DNA of 64,000 nucleotides from HGM04593 sp045647885 (GCA_045647885.1 JAZRMX010000022.1:62001-126000); one strand, 5' to 3'. Positions 15,519 to 24,530 are shown, numbered from the stretch's first letter. Notes: generated by a model not told the origin, from the sequence alone. Numbers and translations: made by a program.

Positions 15519-16694
15519 TTATTTTGTCAAAATCTGACAAAGCTCAAACGACTTTATCATCATACGGGGTATGTGGAACGGGCCTTTGAAGATATTTCCC
15601 TTTGCAGGCTGCGCTACAGTACCGTCGCGGTGCAGGTATCCGTACCACTCGCCCTTCTCAGTGTCGGGGAAGTGAGCGTATGTCCACTCGCTTATCTGTT
15701 TGTGCCAGATGAGGTATTTATCATCGCCGGTTGCTTCGTAGGCATATAGTGTGGCGATGATAGCTTCGGTCTGTGGCCACCAGAATTTCATATCCTGTGA
15801 GTAGTCCTGCGGGGGCAGGTTACGACAGTCGCGGAAGTTGATTATGCCGCCGTACTCTTTGTCCCAGCCCCATTCCCACGACCAGTCGAGTATCTGCAGG
15901 GCTTGCGCGGTGAGCTCTTTGTCCCATCCGCGGTTCTTTGCCTCCTCGAGCAGGAACCAAGCTGTCTCTATGCAATGTCCGGGGTTTATCACGCGGCCGT
16001 TGCAGGTATCTATGAATTCTCCGTTGGGGCCCACCATCTCGAGCAAGGCTTTGAATTCGGGTTTCATAAAATCCTTTAGCGACTCGATTGACTCGTTTAT
16101 CTGTTGGTCGAGTACGGGGTCGCTTATTACGTTGCGTATGCGCGATGCGGTGTTTATGAGTATCATTACAAGCGAGTGTCCCTTAGCCTGCAGTGTGTCG
16201 AGGTATTTTGGGGGCATATAACCGGGAGTGGCAACAAATTTGCGTATATCCTTGAAAAGTTTTAGTGCTTTTTCGGCATAGCTGTTGTCGCCCGATGCTT
16301 TGGCATATTCGGCCATAGCTATGGCTGCAAAGCTCTCCGAGAATACATAACGGCGTTTGCGCAGGGGAGTGCCGTCGGCCATAACCTCAAAATACATACG
16401 ACCGTCGCTGTCGAAGCAGTGTGCCTCAATGAAGTCTATGGTGCTTTTTGCAGCAGCAAGCCACTCGGGGTTCTTTTCTATTGTGTTATAGGCGAAAGAG
16501 CAGACAAAGGCGAAACGGCCCTGGAACCACACCGATTTTGTGCTGTCCATGAGCGCGCCGTCGCGGTCGAGACAGGTATATATACCACCATTCACGCGGT
16601 CGAGACCGTTCTTCAACCAAAAGGGCATAATGTTCTCACACAAGTCTTTCTTGTAGCTCTCCTGCCAGTCGAGAAGATATTTTTTCCAATCCAT
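15519..16694 (-). CDS. nanE: AGE-family N-acylglucosamine 2-epimerase
   Basis: A 391-residue cytoplasmic enzyme of the (alpha/alpha)6-barrel AGE family, of usual length. Family features include KYLLDWQESYKKDLCENIMP at the N-terminus, WFQGRFAFVCSF near residue 57, GHCIETAWFLLEEA (the catalytic-region His), KFWWPQTEAIIA, and GEWYGYLHRDG near the C-terminus. In Bacteroides sialic acid catabolism this enzyme turns N-acetylmannosamine, the lyase product, into N-acetylglucosamine, replacing the NanK/NanE route of enterobacteria. It follows the lyase gene by 12 bases. Confidence 0.92.
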   Translation of the reverse strand: MDWKKYLLDWQESYKKDLCENIMPFWLKNGLDRVNGGIYTCLDRDGALMDSTKSVWFQGRFAFVCSFAYNTIEKNPEWLAAAKSTIDFIEAHCFDSDGRMYFEVMADGTPLRKRRYVFSESFAAIAMAEYAKASGDNSYAEKALKLFKDIRKFVATPGYMPPKYLDTLQAKGHSLVMILINTASRIRNVISDPVLDQQINESIESLKDFMKPEFKALLEMVGPNGEFIDTCNGRVINPGHCIETAWFLLEEAKNRGWDKELTAQALQILDWSWEWGWDKEYGGIINFRDCRNLPPQDYSQDMKFWWPQTEAIIATLYAYEATGDDKYLIWHKQISEWTYAHFPDTEKGEWYGYLHRDGTVAQPAKGNIFKGPFHIPRMMIKSFELCQILTK

Positions 16695-16706
16695 TTTTCT
16701 GTTTTT

Positions 16707-17624
16707 TTAGAGTTTGTTACAACGCTCGAAGAATTTGATGGCCTCGAGTTCTTTACGCATAGCAGCCTCCTCATCGTCGGTCATATTCTGGAAGGGGGTG
16801 CGGTTCTTACCGAGGTCCAGGCCTATGAGTTTCATAATTCTCTTACCGCCCACGATGTTGCCGCGGTAGTGGCATATTACGTTGATAACCTCCTGTGAGA
16901 AGTTCTGCAATTCGCGTGCTTTCTCCAGATCACCGGCGTTCCAAGCGTCTATAATGCCTGCAAGGTTGCAACCATTGTAGTTTGTTGTACCGCCGATTCC
17001 GCCTTGTGCACCGCCCATAGCGAGGCAAGGGAGTATGGTTTCGTCCTGTCCGTGCAACATATCGAATTTGCCGTTCTTGTAGAGGCGGCACTGGTTGTAT
17101 TCGTACAAACTTTCAAAGGTGTACTTAATACCGGCGAAGTTGGGAATGCGACCGTCAACAGCTTCAAGGAATTTTACCATAGGCAGGAAGGCACCGTTGA
17201 ATGCGGGTATGTGGTAGAAGTAGAAGGGGAGCTCGGGCGCTGCCGATGCAATCTCCTCGCAGTATTTTACAAGTTCTTCCACGCGACCCACTTTGGGGAA
17301 GGGGGGGGCCATAGCTCCAATGCCGAATACACCCATCTTCTGTGCGTGTTCGGCCATACGGCGGCTCGACTTCACGCAGGTGCTTCCCACGTGTACTATA
17401 ATCTTGAAATCTTTAGGGGCTGCTGCCACCCACGCTTCGGTGAGTTTAATGCGCTCCTCTTCGGTGAGCATATATCCTTCGCCCGATGAACCGTTGATGA
17501 ATACTCCTTTCATACCGTTCTTCGCAAGCATCTGTGCGTATGCAGGTATGGGTTCGTAGTTTACTTCTCCGTTCTCGTAAAAGGGTGTAAAGGGGGCGTC
17601 TATTAGCCCGATAATTTTTTCCAT
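16707..17624 (-). CDS. nanA: N-acetylneuraminate lyase
   Basis: A 305-residue class I (Schiff-base) aldolase of the DapA/NanA family that splits N-acetylneuraminate into N-acetylmannosamine and pyruvate. I choose the ATG ending at 17624 (MEKIIGLIDAPFTPF), which matches the family start. Motifs are GVFINGSSGEGYMLTEEE near residues 40-57, the catalytic Tyr in YFYHIPAFNG (~135), the Schiff-base Lys in FAGIKYTFESLYEY (~165), and the Gly-rich GGTTNYNGC loop. The close fit with an AGE epimerase and a mutarotase-symporter gene makes NanA/NanL more likely than DapA. A near-consensus box (TATGTTTT...) about 60 bases upstream might be an internal promoter. Confidence 0.93.
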   Translation of the reverse strand: MEKIIGLIDAPFTPFYENGEVNYEPIPAYAQMLAKNGMKGVFINGSSGEGYMLTEEERIKLTEAWVAAAPKDFKIIVHVGSTCVKSSRRMAEHAQKMGVFGIGAMAPPFPKVGRVEELVKYCEEIASAAPELPFYFYHIPAFNGAFLPMVKFLEAVDGRIPNFAGIKYTFESLYEYNQCRLYKNGKFDMLHGQDETILPCLAMGGAQGGIGGTTNYNGCNLAGIIDAWNAGDLEKARELQNFSQEVINVICHYRGNIVGGKRIMKLIGLDLGKNRTPFQNMTDDEEAAMRKELEAIKFFERCNKL

Positions 17625-17711
17625 AATATTATTTATATGTGTTATTGAACATTCTTTATATTGCAAAAAAACATAAAAATTGTATAAAGAACAAATCTCT
17701 CCACCGGTAAT

Positions 17712-18827
17712 TTACACTTTGAGGAATATTTTGTTTTTGTACAGCAGTCGCAGTATGAAAAAGAGTATTGCGCTGTTGGCGGCGGTGAGCAGCACGGCGT
17801 ACCATTCGCTACCTATGTATTGCTCGCAACCGTGTAATAGAGAGTGTGCTATACTGCGGAAATTTATAATCTCGCCTATAAGGTATGCGGTTATGGCATT
17901 GCAACCATAGTATAGCAACCAATCCCATCCTTTACGGTGCCCTTTAACATCAATCCACCAATAGGAGATGGCGAGTAGCAGGTAGCAAAGACCGCCACTA
18001 TACACTGTCATACTGCCGTTCCACACGCGTTTTACCATTGGCTGCCAGGCGTCCCAAAGAAGCCCTGCTGCAACAAGTGCTGCGCCTATGGCAAGCAAGT
18101 GCAGGGCGGTTTTCTTACGGTTGTCGTTGCCGGTTTTTATTATGTGCCCGGCAAGGCTACCCATCGCAACGGTGCAGCAGAAGGTGAGGCTGCTCCAAAC
18201 CCAGGTGTAGTCGTACCACGGAGCAAAGATAATGCTGCCGTCGGCTGCAATGTGGCTCTGGTCGCGGAAACGGCCGAGGATAAGTTTATCAACCTCGCAG
18301 GCAAAATTCCCTTGCGGGCTTTGGTCGCCCCATAGTACCATTGGTGCTGTGTAAATTATGAGTAGCGTGGCTATTGCTGCAACCTGCCAACCGGGTTTCA
18401 AATAGAGTACAAGCGGCACTGTGAGCAGATAACCCACGGCTATTGCTTGCAGGGTGTTGCTGTAGATATATATGGCATCGGGGTTCAGCGAAAGAATGTT
18501 GCCCTGCACCAATATGCCGAAAGCAAAGAGTATGCCAAAACGCTTCAGCACGCGTTTCCACACTTTGAGGTTATTGTTCTGTTTTAAATATTTTGGCAGG
18601 GAAAAGGGCATTGTAACGCCCGACATAAAAAGGAACAGCGGCATCACCAAATCCCAGGCTCTGAATCCCTCCCACGGCGCGTGGTCGAGCTGCTGCAAAA
18701 GTGTGTCGTTAAGTGCTGGGTTGTTGAGTGTGAGCAATATACCGCGTAGCACCGGTTGCAATGCAACCAGCATAAAAAGGTCGAATCCGCGCAGAACATC
18801 GAGTGATAGGAGTCTTTCGTTTTTCAT
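17712..18827 (-). CDS. DUF5009 / HGSNAT-like membrane acyltransferase family protein
   Basis: A 371-residue polytopic protein with about ten hydrophobic segments. It starts with RLLSLDVLRGFDLFMLVA, the N-terminus typical of the DUF5009/NagX group, which is related to heparan-alpha-glucosaminide N-acetyltransferase. The FRAWDLVMPLFLFMSGVTMPF segment (about residues 55-75) is also diagnostic. The eukaryotic relative moves an acetyl group across a membrane onto terminal glucosamine. The bacterial role is not established; in this operon, handling of acetylated amino sugars or sialic acids at the inner membrane is a reasonable guess. It is the first gene of the sialic acid operon and is divergent from trmO. 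Confidence 0.82.
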   Translation of the reverse strand: MKNERLLSLDVLRGFDLFMLVALQPVLRGILLTLNNPALNDTLLQQLDHAPWEGFRAWDLVMPLFLFMSGVTMPFSLPKYLKQNNNLKVWKRVLKRFGILFAFGILVQGNILSLNPDAIYIYSNTLQAIAVGYLLTVPLVLYLKPGWQVAAIATLLIIYTAPMVLWGDQSPQGNFACEVDKLILGRFRDQSHIAADGSIIFAPWYDYTWVWSSLTFCCTVAMGSLAGHIIKTGNDNRKKTALHLLAIGAALVAAGLLWDAWQPMVKRVWNGSMTVYSGGLCYLLLAISYWWIDVKGHRKGWDWLLYYGCNAITAYLIGEIINFRSIAHSLLHGCEQYIGSEWYAVLLTAANSAILFFILRLLYKNKIFLKV

Positions 18828-18850
18828 TTTATATGCTTCGGTTTTAATTT

Positions 18851-18885
18851 TTGCGAATATACGATTTTTTTATAAATTTGCTCAA
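18851..18885. promoter_or_regulatory. Overlapping divergent promoters for trmO and the sialic acid operon
   Basis: Plus strand: TTG 18851-18853, 19 bases, TAAATTTG 18873-18880, facing trmO. Minus strand: TTG 18885-18883, 21 bases, TATATTCG 18861-18854, facing the DUF5009-nan genes. The two promoters occupy the same 35 bases, each -33 box abutting the other's -7 box, so polymerase should bind one or the other at a time. Confidence 0.65.
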
Positions 18886-18937
18886 GATATGGACAGCGAA
18901 AAGAGTTGTTCGTGTATAGTGGTAAAATCCTTTTCCG

Positions 18938-19627
18938 ATGAATATTGAACCAATAGCATATTTTAAATCTTCTTTTCCTACAAAATTCGGGATTCCGCGC
19001 CAGAGCGGTCTTGTAGAAGAGTTGTGCGGCACAGTGGTTTTTGAACCGCGTTATCGCAATGCCGATGCGTTGCGTGGGCTCGAAGGGTTCGAATATTTAT
19101 GGCTTATATGGGGCTTTTCGGCGAACGTAAAGGAGAGCGAGGGGTGGAGTCCCACGGTGCGTCCGCCGCTGTTGGGCGGTAACGAGTCTATGGGAGTTTT
19201 TGCTACGCGCTCGCCTTTCCGGCCTAACGGGCTCGGGCTCTCTTCGGTTAAGATTCTTTCAATTGAAAAGTTTGAGGGAGAAGGTGTTGTAATTAACGTT
19301 GCCGGAGCCGACCTTATGGACGGAACACCCATTTACGATGTTAAGCCATACGTTGCTTACAGCGATGCGCACCCCGGAGTGCGCAGTGGATTCGTTGACG
19401 AGAAGGCGTGGGAGAACTTGCGTGTGGAGTGCCCGCAGGAGTTTGCTTCGCTTTTCTCCGGCCGCGATTACGATGCATTGTTGAAGGTTCTTGCTCTTGA
19501 CCCTCGTCCGCAATATAAAGAGGCGTCGGACAGGGTGTATGGTATGCCTTTTGCCGGTTACGATGTGCGTTTTACGGTGTCGGCCGAAGGAGTGCTGTCG
19601 GTGGTAGATGTTCTTCCGCTCGATTAA
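18938..19627 (+). CDS. trmO: tRNA m6t6A37 methyltransferase TrmO
   Basis: A 229-residue protein of the TrmO (YaeB/TsaA/VirR-like) family, which methylates the N6 of t6A at position 37 of certain tRNAs using S-adenosylmethionine. The family beta-barrel region is clear: PIAYFKSSFPTKFGIPRQSG near the N-terminus, FEYLWLIWGF, VGVFATRSPFRPNG-like GVFATRSPFRPNGLGLS near residues 88-104, and DLMDGTPIYDVKPYV. Length fits the family. It stands alone, with its own promoter facing away from the sialic acid operon. Confidence 0.93.
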   Translation: MNIEPIAYFKSSFPTKFGIPRQSGLVEELCGTVVFEPRYRNADALRGLEGFEYLWLIWGFSANVKESEGWSPTVRPPLLGGNESMGVFATRSPFRPNGLGLSSVKILSIEKFEGEGVVINVAGADLMDGTPIYDVKPYVAYSDAHPGVRSGFVDEKAWENLRVECPQEFASLFSGRDYDALLKVLALDPRPQYKEASDRVYGMPFAGYDVRFTVSAEGVLSVVDVLPLD

Positions 19628-19800
19628 AACTTGCAGGAACGTGAAATTCTCCTTATCTTCGCATCATATATAATAAGGTATAAATTATCCATAAAACAGA
19701 GCCGTACGTCGGCATAAGTAATCAGACCTTTAATTAGGCGGTTCTTATGAGGCGGGCGGCTCTTCTTTTTAATGAAAATATCTGTTTTTTTTCTTTGACA

Positions 19801-19834
19801 CGACAAGTTTTGTCGCGCAGAGCCTCTATATTTG
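19801..19834 (+). promoter_or_regulatory. Promoter box and dyad in front of the WYL regulator
   Basis: TATATTTG at 19827-19834 is a Bacteroidetes -7 box lying 20 bases before the start codon. Just upstream is the dyad CGACAA-gtt-TTGTCG (19801-19815). The dyad sits where a regulator would block or aid polymerase, so autoregulation by the downstream WYL protein is possible. Confidence 0.45.
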
Positions 19835-19854
19835 CGGCATACAAGAATGTTGCT

Positions 19855-20772
19855 ATGAAAAGTATTGTGTCACTTACAAGGTATCTGCTTATAATAAACA
19901 GGTTGCAGATGGAGAAAGGGGGCTATGTAACTGCTCGGGAGTTGTTACAGTATGTAAATGATGGGTTATATTTGCGTGGTTATGCCTCCGACATTAGTTT
20001 AAGGACACTGGAACGGGATATGAACAACGTTTGTGAGTTGGGCTTTTTTATAAGCCATAAGCCTCACTATGGTTATTTTTTGGAAGAGAGGCAACCTGAA
20101 TATTTTTCCAATACCGAGGAGATGTTGTTGAATTTCGATTTGCTCAATGCCATAAATAAGGATAGTTCGTGGAGCAGGTATATTCTGGCCGAGCATCACC
20201 GCCCGGCAGGCAGTAGTCAGATGTATGTGCTTATTGATGCTATACGCAACCAACGCCCCATAGAGTTCGATTATACATTTGTAAGGCATGCCGACGAGGT
20301 GAAACGTGTGCGCGTGTTGCCGCATTTTTTAAAGGAATCTAACCAACGATGGTATCTTCTGGCAAAGGATGGCGAGTTGCTCAAGAGCTATGGTGTTGAC
20401 AGAATAAGCAATATCTATGTGTTGGAGAATGAGAAGTTTGAACGCGATGAGCAGATTGATGTGAAACAGCTCTTCAAGGATTCTTATGGCATTTGGTGCC
20501 AGGAGTCAATCCCGGTAGAGGATATTGAGCTTTCTTACGATGCTCTTGACGGTAAGTTCCTTAAATCGCTGCCACTGCATCATTCACAACGTGTGCTTTG
20601 CGACACGGAACAGGAGTTCCGTATAGCTCTGCGTTTGCGCATAACCAACGATTTTGTAATGGAGCTTCTCTCTCGCAGCCGTTCGCTCACGGTTATTAGT
20701 CCGCAACATTTGCGCGAAAGAGTATGTAAGGTGTACGAGGGTGCTTTGAAACGAAACAGTATAAAGGAATAA
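19855..20772 (+). CDS. WYL-domain transcriptional regulator
   Basis: A 305-residue regulator from the ATG at 19855 (MKSIVSLTRYLLIINRLQ). The N-terminus has a winged helix-turn-helix (GYVTARELLQYVNDGL, then SLRTLERDMNNVCELGF). The middle is a WYL domain: IRNQRPIEFDYTF, LPHFLKESNQRWYLLAKDG with the Trp-Tyr-Leu motif near residue 165, and YGVDRIS. The C-terminus is a WCX-type extension. WYL proteins sense ligands such as nucleotides or single-stranded nucleic acid and often control DNA-repair or defence genes, but no defence genes are adjacent here. The frame could extend upstream to 19747, but that would include the promoter box, so I prefer the later start. Confidence 0.88.
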   Translation: MKSIVSLTRYLLIINRLQMEKGGYVTARELLQYVNDGLYLRGYASDISLRTLERDMNNVCELGFFISHKPHYGYFLEERQPEYFSNTEEMLLNFDLLNAINKDSSWSRYILAEHHRPAGSSQMYVLIDAIRNQRPIEFDYTFVRHADEVKRVRVLPHFLKESNQRWYLLAKDGELLKSYGVDRISNIYVLENEKFERDEQIDVKQLFKDSYGIWCQESIPVEDIELSYDALDGKFLKSLPLHHSQRVLCDTEQEFRIALRLRITNDFVMELLSRSRSLTVISPQHLRERVCKVYEGALKRNSIKE

Positions 20773-20798
20773 ATTGTGTAATATTTAATAAATAAGGT

Positions 20799-21278
20799 AT
20801 GAAGGATATTAAAGAGATGCTTGCGAGCGAAGGCTTTGAAGGATTCGTGAGCGTAAAGGATTTGAAAGAGAATTTCACTGCGGCAGCAGTGCCTGCAGTT
20901 GAAGGTGTTTATGTTGTGTTGCGTTTGAAAGGTTCAGCTCCTGTTTTCTTGGAAGAGGGTACCGGTGGCTTTTTTAAAGGAAAAAATCCGAATGTAACAA
21001 CTGATGTGTTGGAATCGAATTGGGTTGATGGTGAGCCTGTTTTGTATATAGGCAAGGCTAAAAGTTTGAGTAAAAGATTAAAGCAATATATGCAGTTTGG
21101 CGGTGGTAAACCAGTGGGGCACTATGGCGGCAGGTATATATGGCAGTTGAAGGACTCCGATGAACTAATTGTCTGCTGGCGATGTGTCGGTAATTCATTG
21201 GCTGTTGAGGCTTCAATGATTGCCGATTTTAAAGATTCGCACTGCGGTTTACGCCCATTTGCCAATCTTAAAGGTTGA
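20799..21278 (+). CDS. GIY-YIG-like protein, function unknown
   Basis: A 159-residue protein. GVYVVLRLKG (about residues 36-45) and VLYIGKAKSLSKRLKQYMQF (about 86-105) look like the two halves of a GIY-YIG nuclease core, with the conserved Arg in SKRLKQ. The Glu in LAVEASMIADF (~140) and the RPFANLKG end also fit the superfamily. There is an insertion between the two halves (APVFLEEGTGGFFKG). If active it would nick nucleic acid with a metal ion. It follows the WYL regulator by 26 bases and is followed by a 54-residue gene, so the three may be co-transcribed. The assignment rests on motif recognition only. Confidence 0.65.
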   Translation: MKDIKEMLASEGFEGFVSVKDLKENFTAAAVPAVEGVYVVLRLKGSAPVFLEEGTGGFFKGKNPNVTTDVLESNWVDGEPVLYIGKAKSLSKRLKQYMQFGGGKPVGHYGGRYIWQLKDSDELIVCWRCVGNSLAVEASMIADFKDSHCGLRPFANLKG

Positions 21279-21302
21279 AAATTCTTAAAAGCTGAAGAGG
21301 TT

Positions 21303-21467
21303 ATGTTTGTTTCTGTTTCTCCCGAAGCGTTAGTACAGGAACTGTACAGCATCTATGGTTATAGTGTCTCGCTCGATTACGCCTTGAACTATATAGAGAT
21401 GAACCCTTATGCCACAGTCGATGATTTTCATTATTGGCTGCAGACCTTGTGTGGCGAAGAACAATGA
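21303..21467 (+). CDS. Small protein of 54 residues, unknown
   Basis: The frame ATG 21303 to TGA 21467 encodes a small acidic, aromatic-rich protein (MFVSVSPEALVQELYSIYG, with NYIEMNPYATVDDFHYWLQ further on). A purine-rich GAAGAGG lies about 6 bases before the ATG. It begins 24 bases after the GIY-YIG-like gene and ends 45 bases before a strong terminator, so it occupies the last position of that transcript. I do not recognise a family. No signal peptide or membrane segment is visible. Confidence 0.55.
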   Translation: MFVSVSPEALVQELYSIYGYSVSLDYALNYIEMNPYATVDDFHYWLQTLCGEEQ

Positions 21468-21512
21468 TTGCCTATGTTTAGAAAATTATAATAGCCTGCA
21501 AGGTTGTAAAGT

Positions 21513-21546
21513 AAGCGACCGCCCTTTTGGGACGGTCGCTTTATTA
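21513..21546. terminator. Bidirectional terminator between the small-protein gene and ppdK
   Basis: AAGCGACCG (21513-21521) pairs with CGGTCGCTT (21533-21541), with an inner CCC/GGG extension and TTTT loop. TTATT follows on the plus strand and TTAC on the minus strand, so it can serve both converging genes. Confidence 0.8.
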
Positions 21547-21566
21547 TGGATTTTATCTTTCAAAGA

Positions 21567-24287
21567 TTAATCCTCGATTGCACCCTGTGCAGCTGCCAAA
21601 CGTGCGATGGGCACGCGGAAGGGAGAACAAGATACATAGTCAAGGCCTACTCTGTGGCAGAATTTCACAGACTCGGGCTCACCACCGTGCTCACCACAGA
21701 TACCGCATTTGAGCTTAGCGTTAACCGAGCGACCTTTCTTGGTAGCCATCTCAACGAGCTGGCCAACACCTGTCTGGTCGAGAACCTGGAAGGGGTCGTT
21801 CTTCAAAATCTTCTTGCGGAGGTAGATGGGCAAGAATGAGTTAACGTCGTCACGAGAGTAACCGAAGGTCATCTGTGTCAAGTCGTTTGTACCGAATGAG
21901 AAGAACTGAGCTTGCTCTGCAATCTGGTCAGCTGTGAGGGCTGCGCGAGGAATCTCAATCATTGTACCGATTGTGTACTCTACGCTGTCGCCTTCTGCTG
22001 CGAAGAGAGCGTTAGCTGCCTCAAGGATAGCGTTCTTCTGCTCCTCGAACTCGTTGATGATACCTACGAGGGGAACCATGATCTCGGGATAGATAACTTT
22101 ACCCTCTTTCTTCAACTCGAGAGCTGCACCGAGGATAGCAGTTGTCTGCATCTTGGTGATTTCGGGGTATGTGTTACCCAAGCGGCAACCGCGGTGACCG
22201 AGCATGGGGTTGAACTCCTCGAGAGATTTAACGCGACGCTGAACAGCCTCTACGCTCTTGCCCATAGCCTCGGCAAGCATCTGCTGGCCTTTTGCATCGT
22301 GGGGAACGAACTCGTGGAGAGGGGGATCCAAAAGACGTACAGTTACGTGCAAGCCTTCCATGGCCTTGAAGATACCAACGAAGTCGGCCTTCTGGTAGGG
22401 GAGGAGCTTGTCGAGTGCAATCTGACGCTCTTTTGTTGTCTCGGCAAGAATCATCTCGCGCATTGCTTTAATCTTCTCACCCTCAAAGAACATGTGCTCT
22501 GTACGGCAGAGACCGATACCGATAGCACCGAAGCTGCGTGCAACCTCTGCATCGTGGGGAGTATCAGCGTTGGTACGTACGCCCAAGCGTGCGTATTTGT
22601 CGCAAAGGTTCATAAGCTCTGCAAAGTCACCGCTGAGCTCGGGAGATTTTGTCTCAACCTTACCCTCGATAACCTGTCCTGTAGAACCGTTGAGTGAAAT
22701 GTAGTCACCCTCGCAAAGCTCGAGGCCGTCTACTGTGATTGTGCGTTTCTTGTAGTCGATAACGAGGTTGCCGGCACCTGATACGCAGCATTTACCCATA
22801 CCACGGGCAACAACGGCTGCGTGAGAGGTCATACCACCGCGAGCGGTAAGGATACCCTCGGCTGCTGCCATACCTGCGAGGTCCTCGGGAGATGTCTCGA
22901 TACGTACGAGAACCACTTTCTCACCATCCTCAGCCCATTTTGCTGCGTCGTCAGCGAAGAATACGATGCGACCTGTAGCAGCACCGGGAGATGCGGGAAG
23001 ACCGTTAGCGATAACTTTAGCCTTCTTGAGAGCCTCGGGGTTGAATACGGGGTGGAGAAGCTCGTTGAGTTTCTCGGGCTCCATACGTTTCAAAGCTGTC
23101 TTGTCGTCGATGATACCGTCACGGTAGAGGTCCATAGCGATTTTTACCATCGCAGCACCGGTACGTTTACCGTTACGTGTCTGCAAGAACCAGAGTTTGC
23201 CTTCCTGTACGGTGAACTCCATATCCTGCATATCTTTGTAGTGAGCCTCGAGGCGCTGCTGGATAGCGTCGAGCTCCTTGTACATCTCGGGCATAGCCTC
23301 CTCCATAGAGGGGTAGTTTGTAGCGCGGTCTTCCTCGCTGATACCCTGCATCTCTGCCCAACGCTGTGAACCGATCTTTGTAATCTGCTGGGGTGTGCGG
23401 ATACCTGCCACAACGTCCTCACCCTGTGCGTTAACAAGGTACTCACCGTTGAAGAGGTTCTCACCTGTAGCGGCGTCACGAGAGAAGCATACACCGGTAG
23501 CTGAAGAATCACCCATGTTACCGAATACCATTGCCTGTACAGAAACTGCAGTTCCCCACTCATCAGGAATTTTCTCCATACGACGGTAGAGGATAGCGCG
23601 CTCGTTGTTCCAAGATTTGAATACGGCGCAGATAGCACCCCAAAGCTGCTCGTAAGCGTCGGTGGGGAAGTCCTGGCCTGTCTGTGCTTTAACAGCAGCC
23701 TTGAATTTTGCAACGAGGTCTTTGAGGTTCTCAACGCTGAGGTCTTTGTCAAGAACTACGCCTGCTTTTTCCTTAACCTCCTCGATGATAGCCTCGAAGG
23801 GGTCGATCTCCTCTTTGCTCTCGGGTTTCATACCAAGAACTACGTCACCGTACATCTGTACGAAACGGCGGTAAGAGTCCCACGCGAATTTAGCGTTGCC
23901 TGTTTTTGCAGCAAGGCCTTCTACTACGATGTCGTTAAGACCGAGGTTGAGGATGGTGTCCATCATACCGGGCATTGAAGCACGGGCACCTGAACGTACT
24001 GAAACCAACAAGGGGTTTGCAGGGTCACCGAAATTTGAGTTCATCAAGTTCTCGATGTTCTTTACTGCTGCTTCAACCTCTGCTTTGAGAAGTTCAATCA
24101 CCTTCTCTTTACCAAGGCTGTAGTACTCGCCACAAACCTCAGTTGTGATGGTAAATCCGGGAGGAACGGGAATTCCGATAAGGTTCATCTCTGCCAAGTT
24201 GGCACCTTTACCTCCCAACAAATTTCTCATTGATGCGTTACCTTCAGCAAGACCATTACCAAAGGTGTAGACTCTTTTGTCTGCCAT
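21567..24287 (-). CDS. ppdK: Pyruvate, phosphate dikinase
   Basis: A 906-residue cytoplasmic enzyme of usual length that interconverts pyruvate, ATP and phosphate with phosphoenolpyruvate, AMP and pyrophosphate. It gives anaerobes a pyrophosphate-linked glycolytic or gluconeogenic step. The N-terminal nucleotide-binding domain starts at GGKGANLAEMNLIGIPVPPG. The phosphohistidine domain has the catalytic His in ARGGMTSHAAVVARGMG (~455). The C-terminal PEP/pyruvate barrel ends with CGICGEHGGEPESVKF, containing the catalytic Cys. Codon use is highly biased (GAG for Glu, mostly AAG for Lys), indicating strong expression. The minus-strand -7 box TATATTTG lies at 24388-24381. Confidence 0.98.
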   Translation of the reverse strand: MADKRVYTFGNGLAEGNASMRNLLGGKGANLAEMNLIGIPVPPGFTITTEVCGEYYSLGKEKVIELLKAEVEAAVKNIENLMNSNFGDPANPLLVSVRSGARASMPGMMDTILNLGLNDIVVEGLAAKTGNAKFAWDSYRRFVQMYGDVVLGMKPESKEEIDPFEAIIEEVKEKAGVVLDKDLSVENLKDLVAKFKAAVKAQTGQDFPTDAYEQLWGAICAVFKSWNNERAILYRRMEKIPDEWGTAVSVQAMVFGNMGDSSATGVCFSRDAATGENLFNGEYLVNAQGEDVVAGIRTPQQITKIGSQRWAEMQGISEEDRATNYPSMEEAMPEMYKELDAIQQRLEAHYKDMQDMEFTVQEGKLWFLQTRNGKRTGAAMVKIAMDLYRDGIIDDKTALKRMEPEKLNELLHPVFNPEALKKAKVIANGLPASPGAATGRIVFFADDAAKWAEDGEKVVLVRIETSPEDLAGMAAAEGILTARGGMTSHAAVVARGMGKCCVSGAGNLVIDYKKRTITVDGLELCEGDYISLNGSTGQVIEGKVETKSPELSGDFAELMNLCDKYARLGVRTNADTPHDAEVARSFGAIGIGLCRTEHMFFEGEKIKAMREMILAETTKERQIALDKLLPYQKADFVGIFKAMEGLHVTVRLLDPPLHEFVPHDAKGQQMLAEAMGKSVEAVQRRVKSLEEFNPMLGHRGCRLGNTYPEITKMQTTAILGAALELKKEGKVIYPEIMVPLVGIINEFEEQKNAILEAANALFAAEGDSVEYTIGTMIEIPRAALTADQIAEQAQFFSFGTNDLTQMTFGYSRDDVNSFLPIYLRKKILKNDPFQVLDQTGVGQLVEMATKKGRSVNAKLKCGICGEHGGEPESVKFCHRVGLDYVSCSPFRVPIARLAAAQGAIED

Positions 24288-24530
24288 AATTTTTGAGTTT
24301 ATTGTTTGTTGATAAATAAAAATAAATAACTATTCACGTTTGGCGGAGTCGCTCTTTGCATAGCTACTCCATCTAATTTGCAAATATAAGAAAAATGTTT
24401 GTAACCCGAAACTTATTGGAAAAAATATCGCGTATATTATTAAAAATTTAAGTTATTGCGTTAAAAATTCCAATAATCGGGAAAATAGATGTATTTTTGC
24501 CGAATGTGAGAATTTTGCAATAATTTGAAA

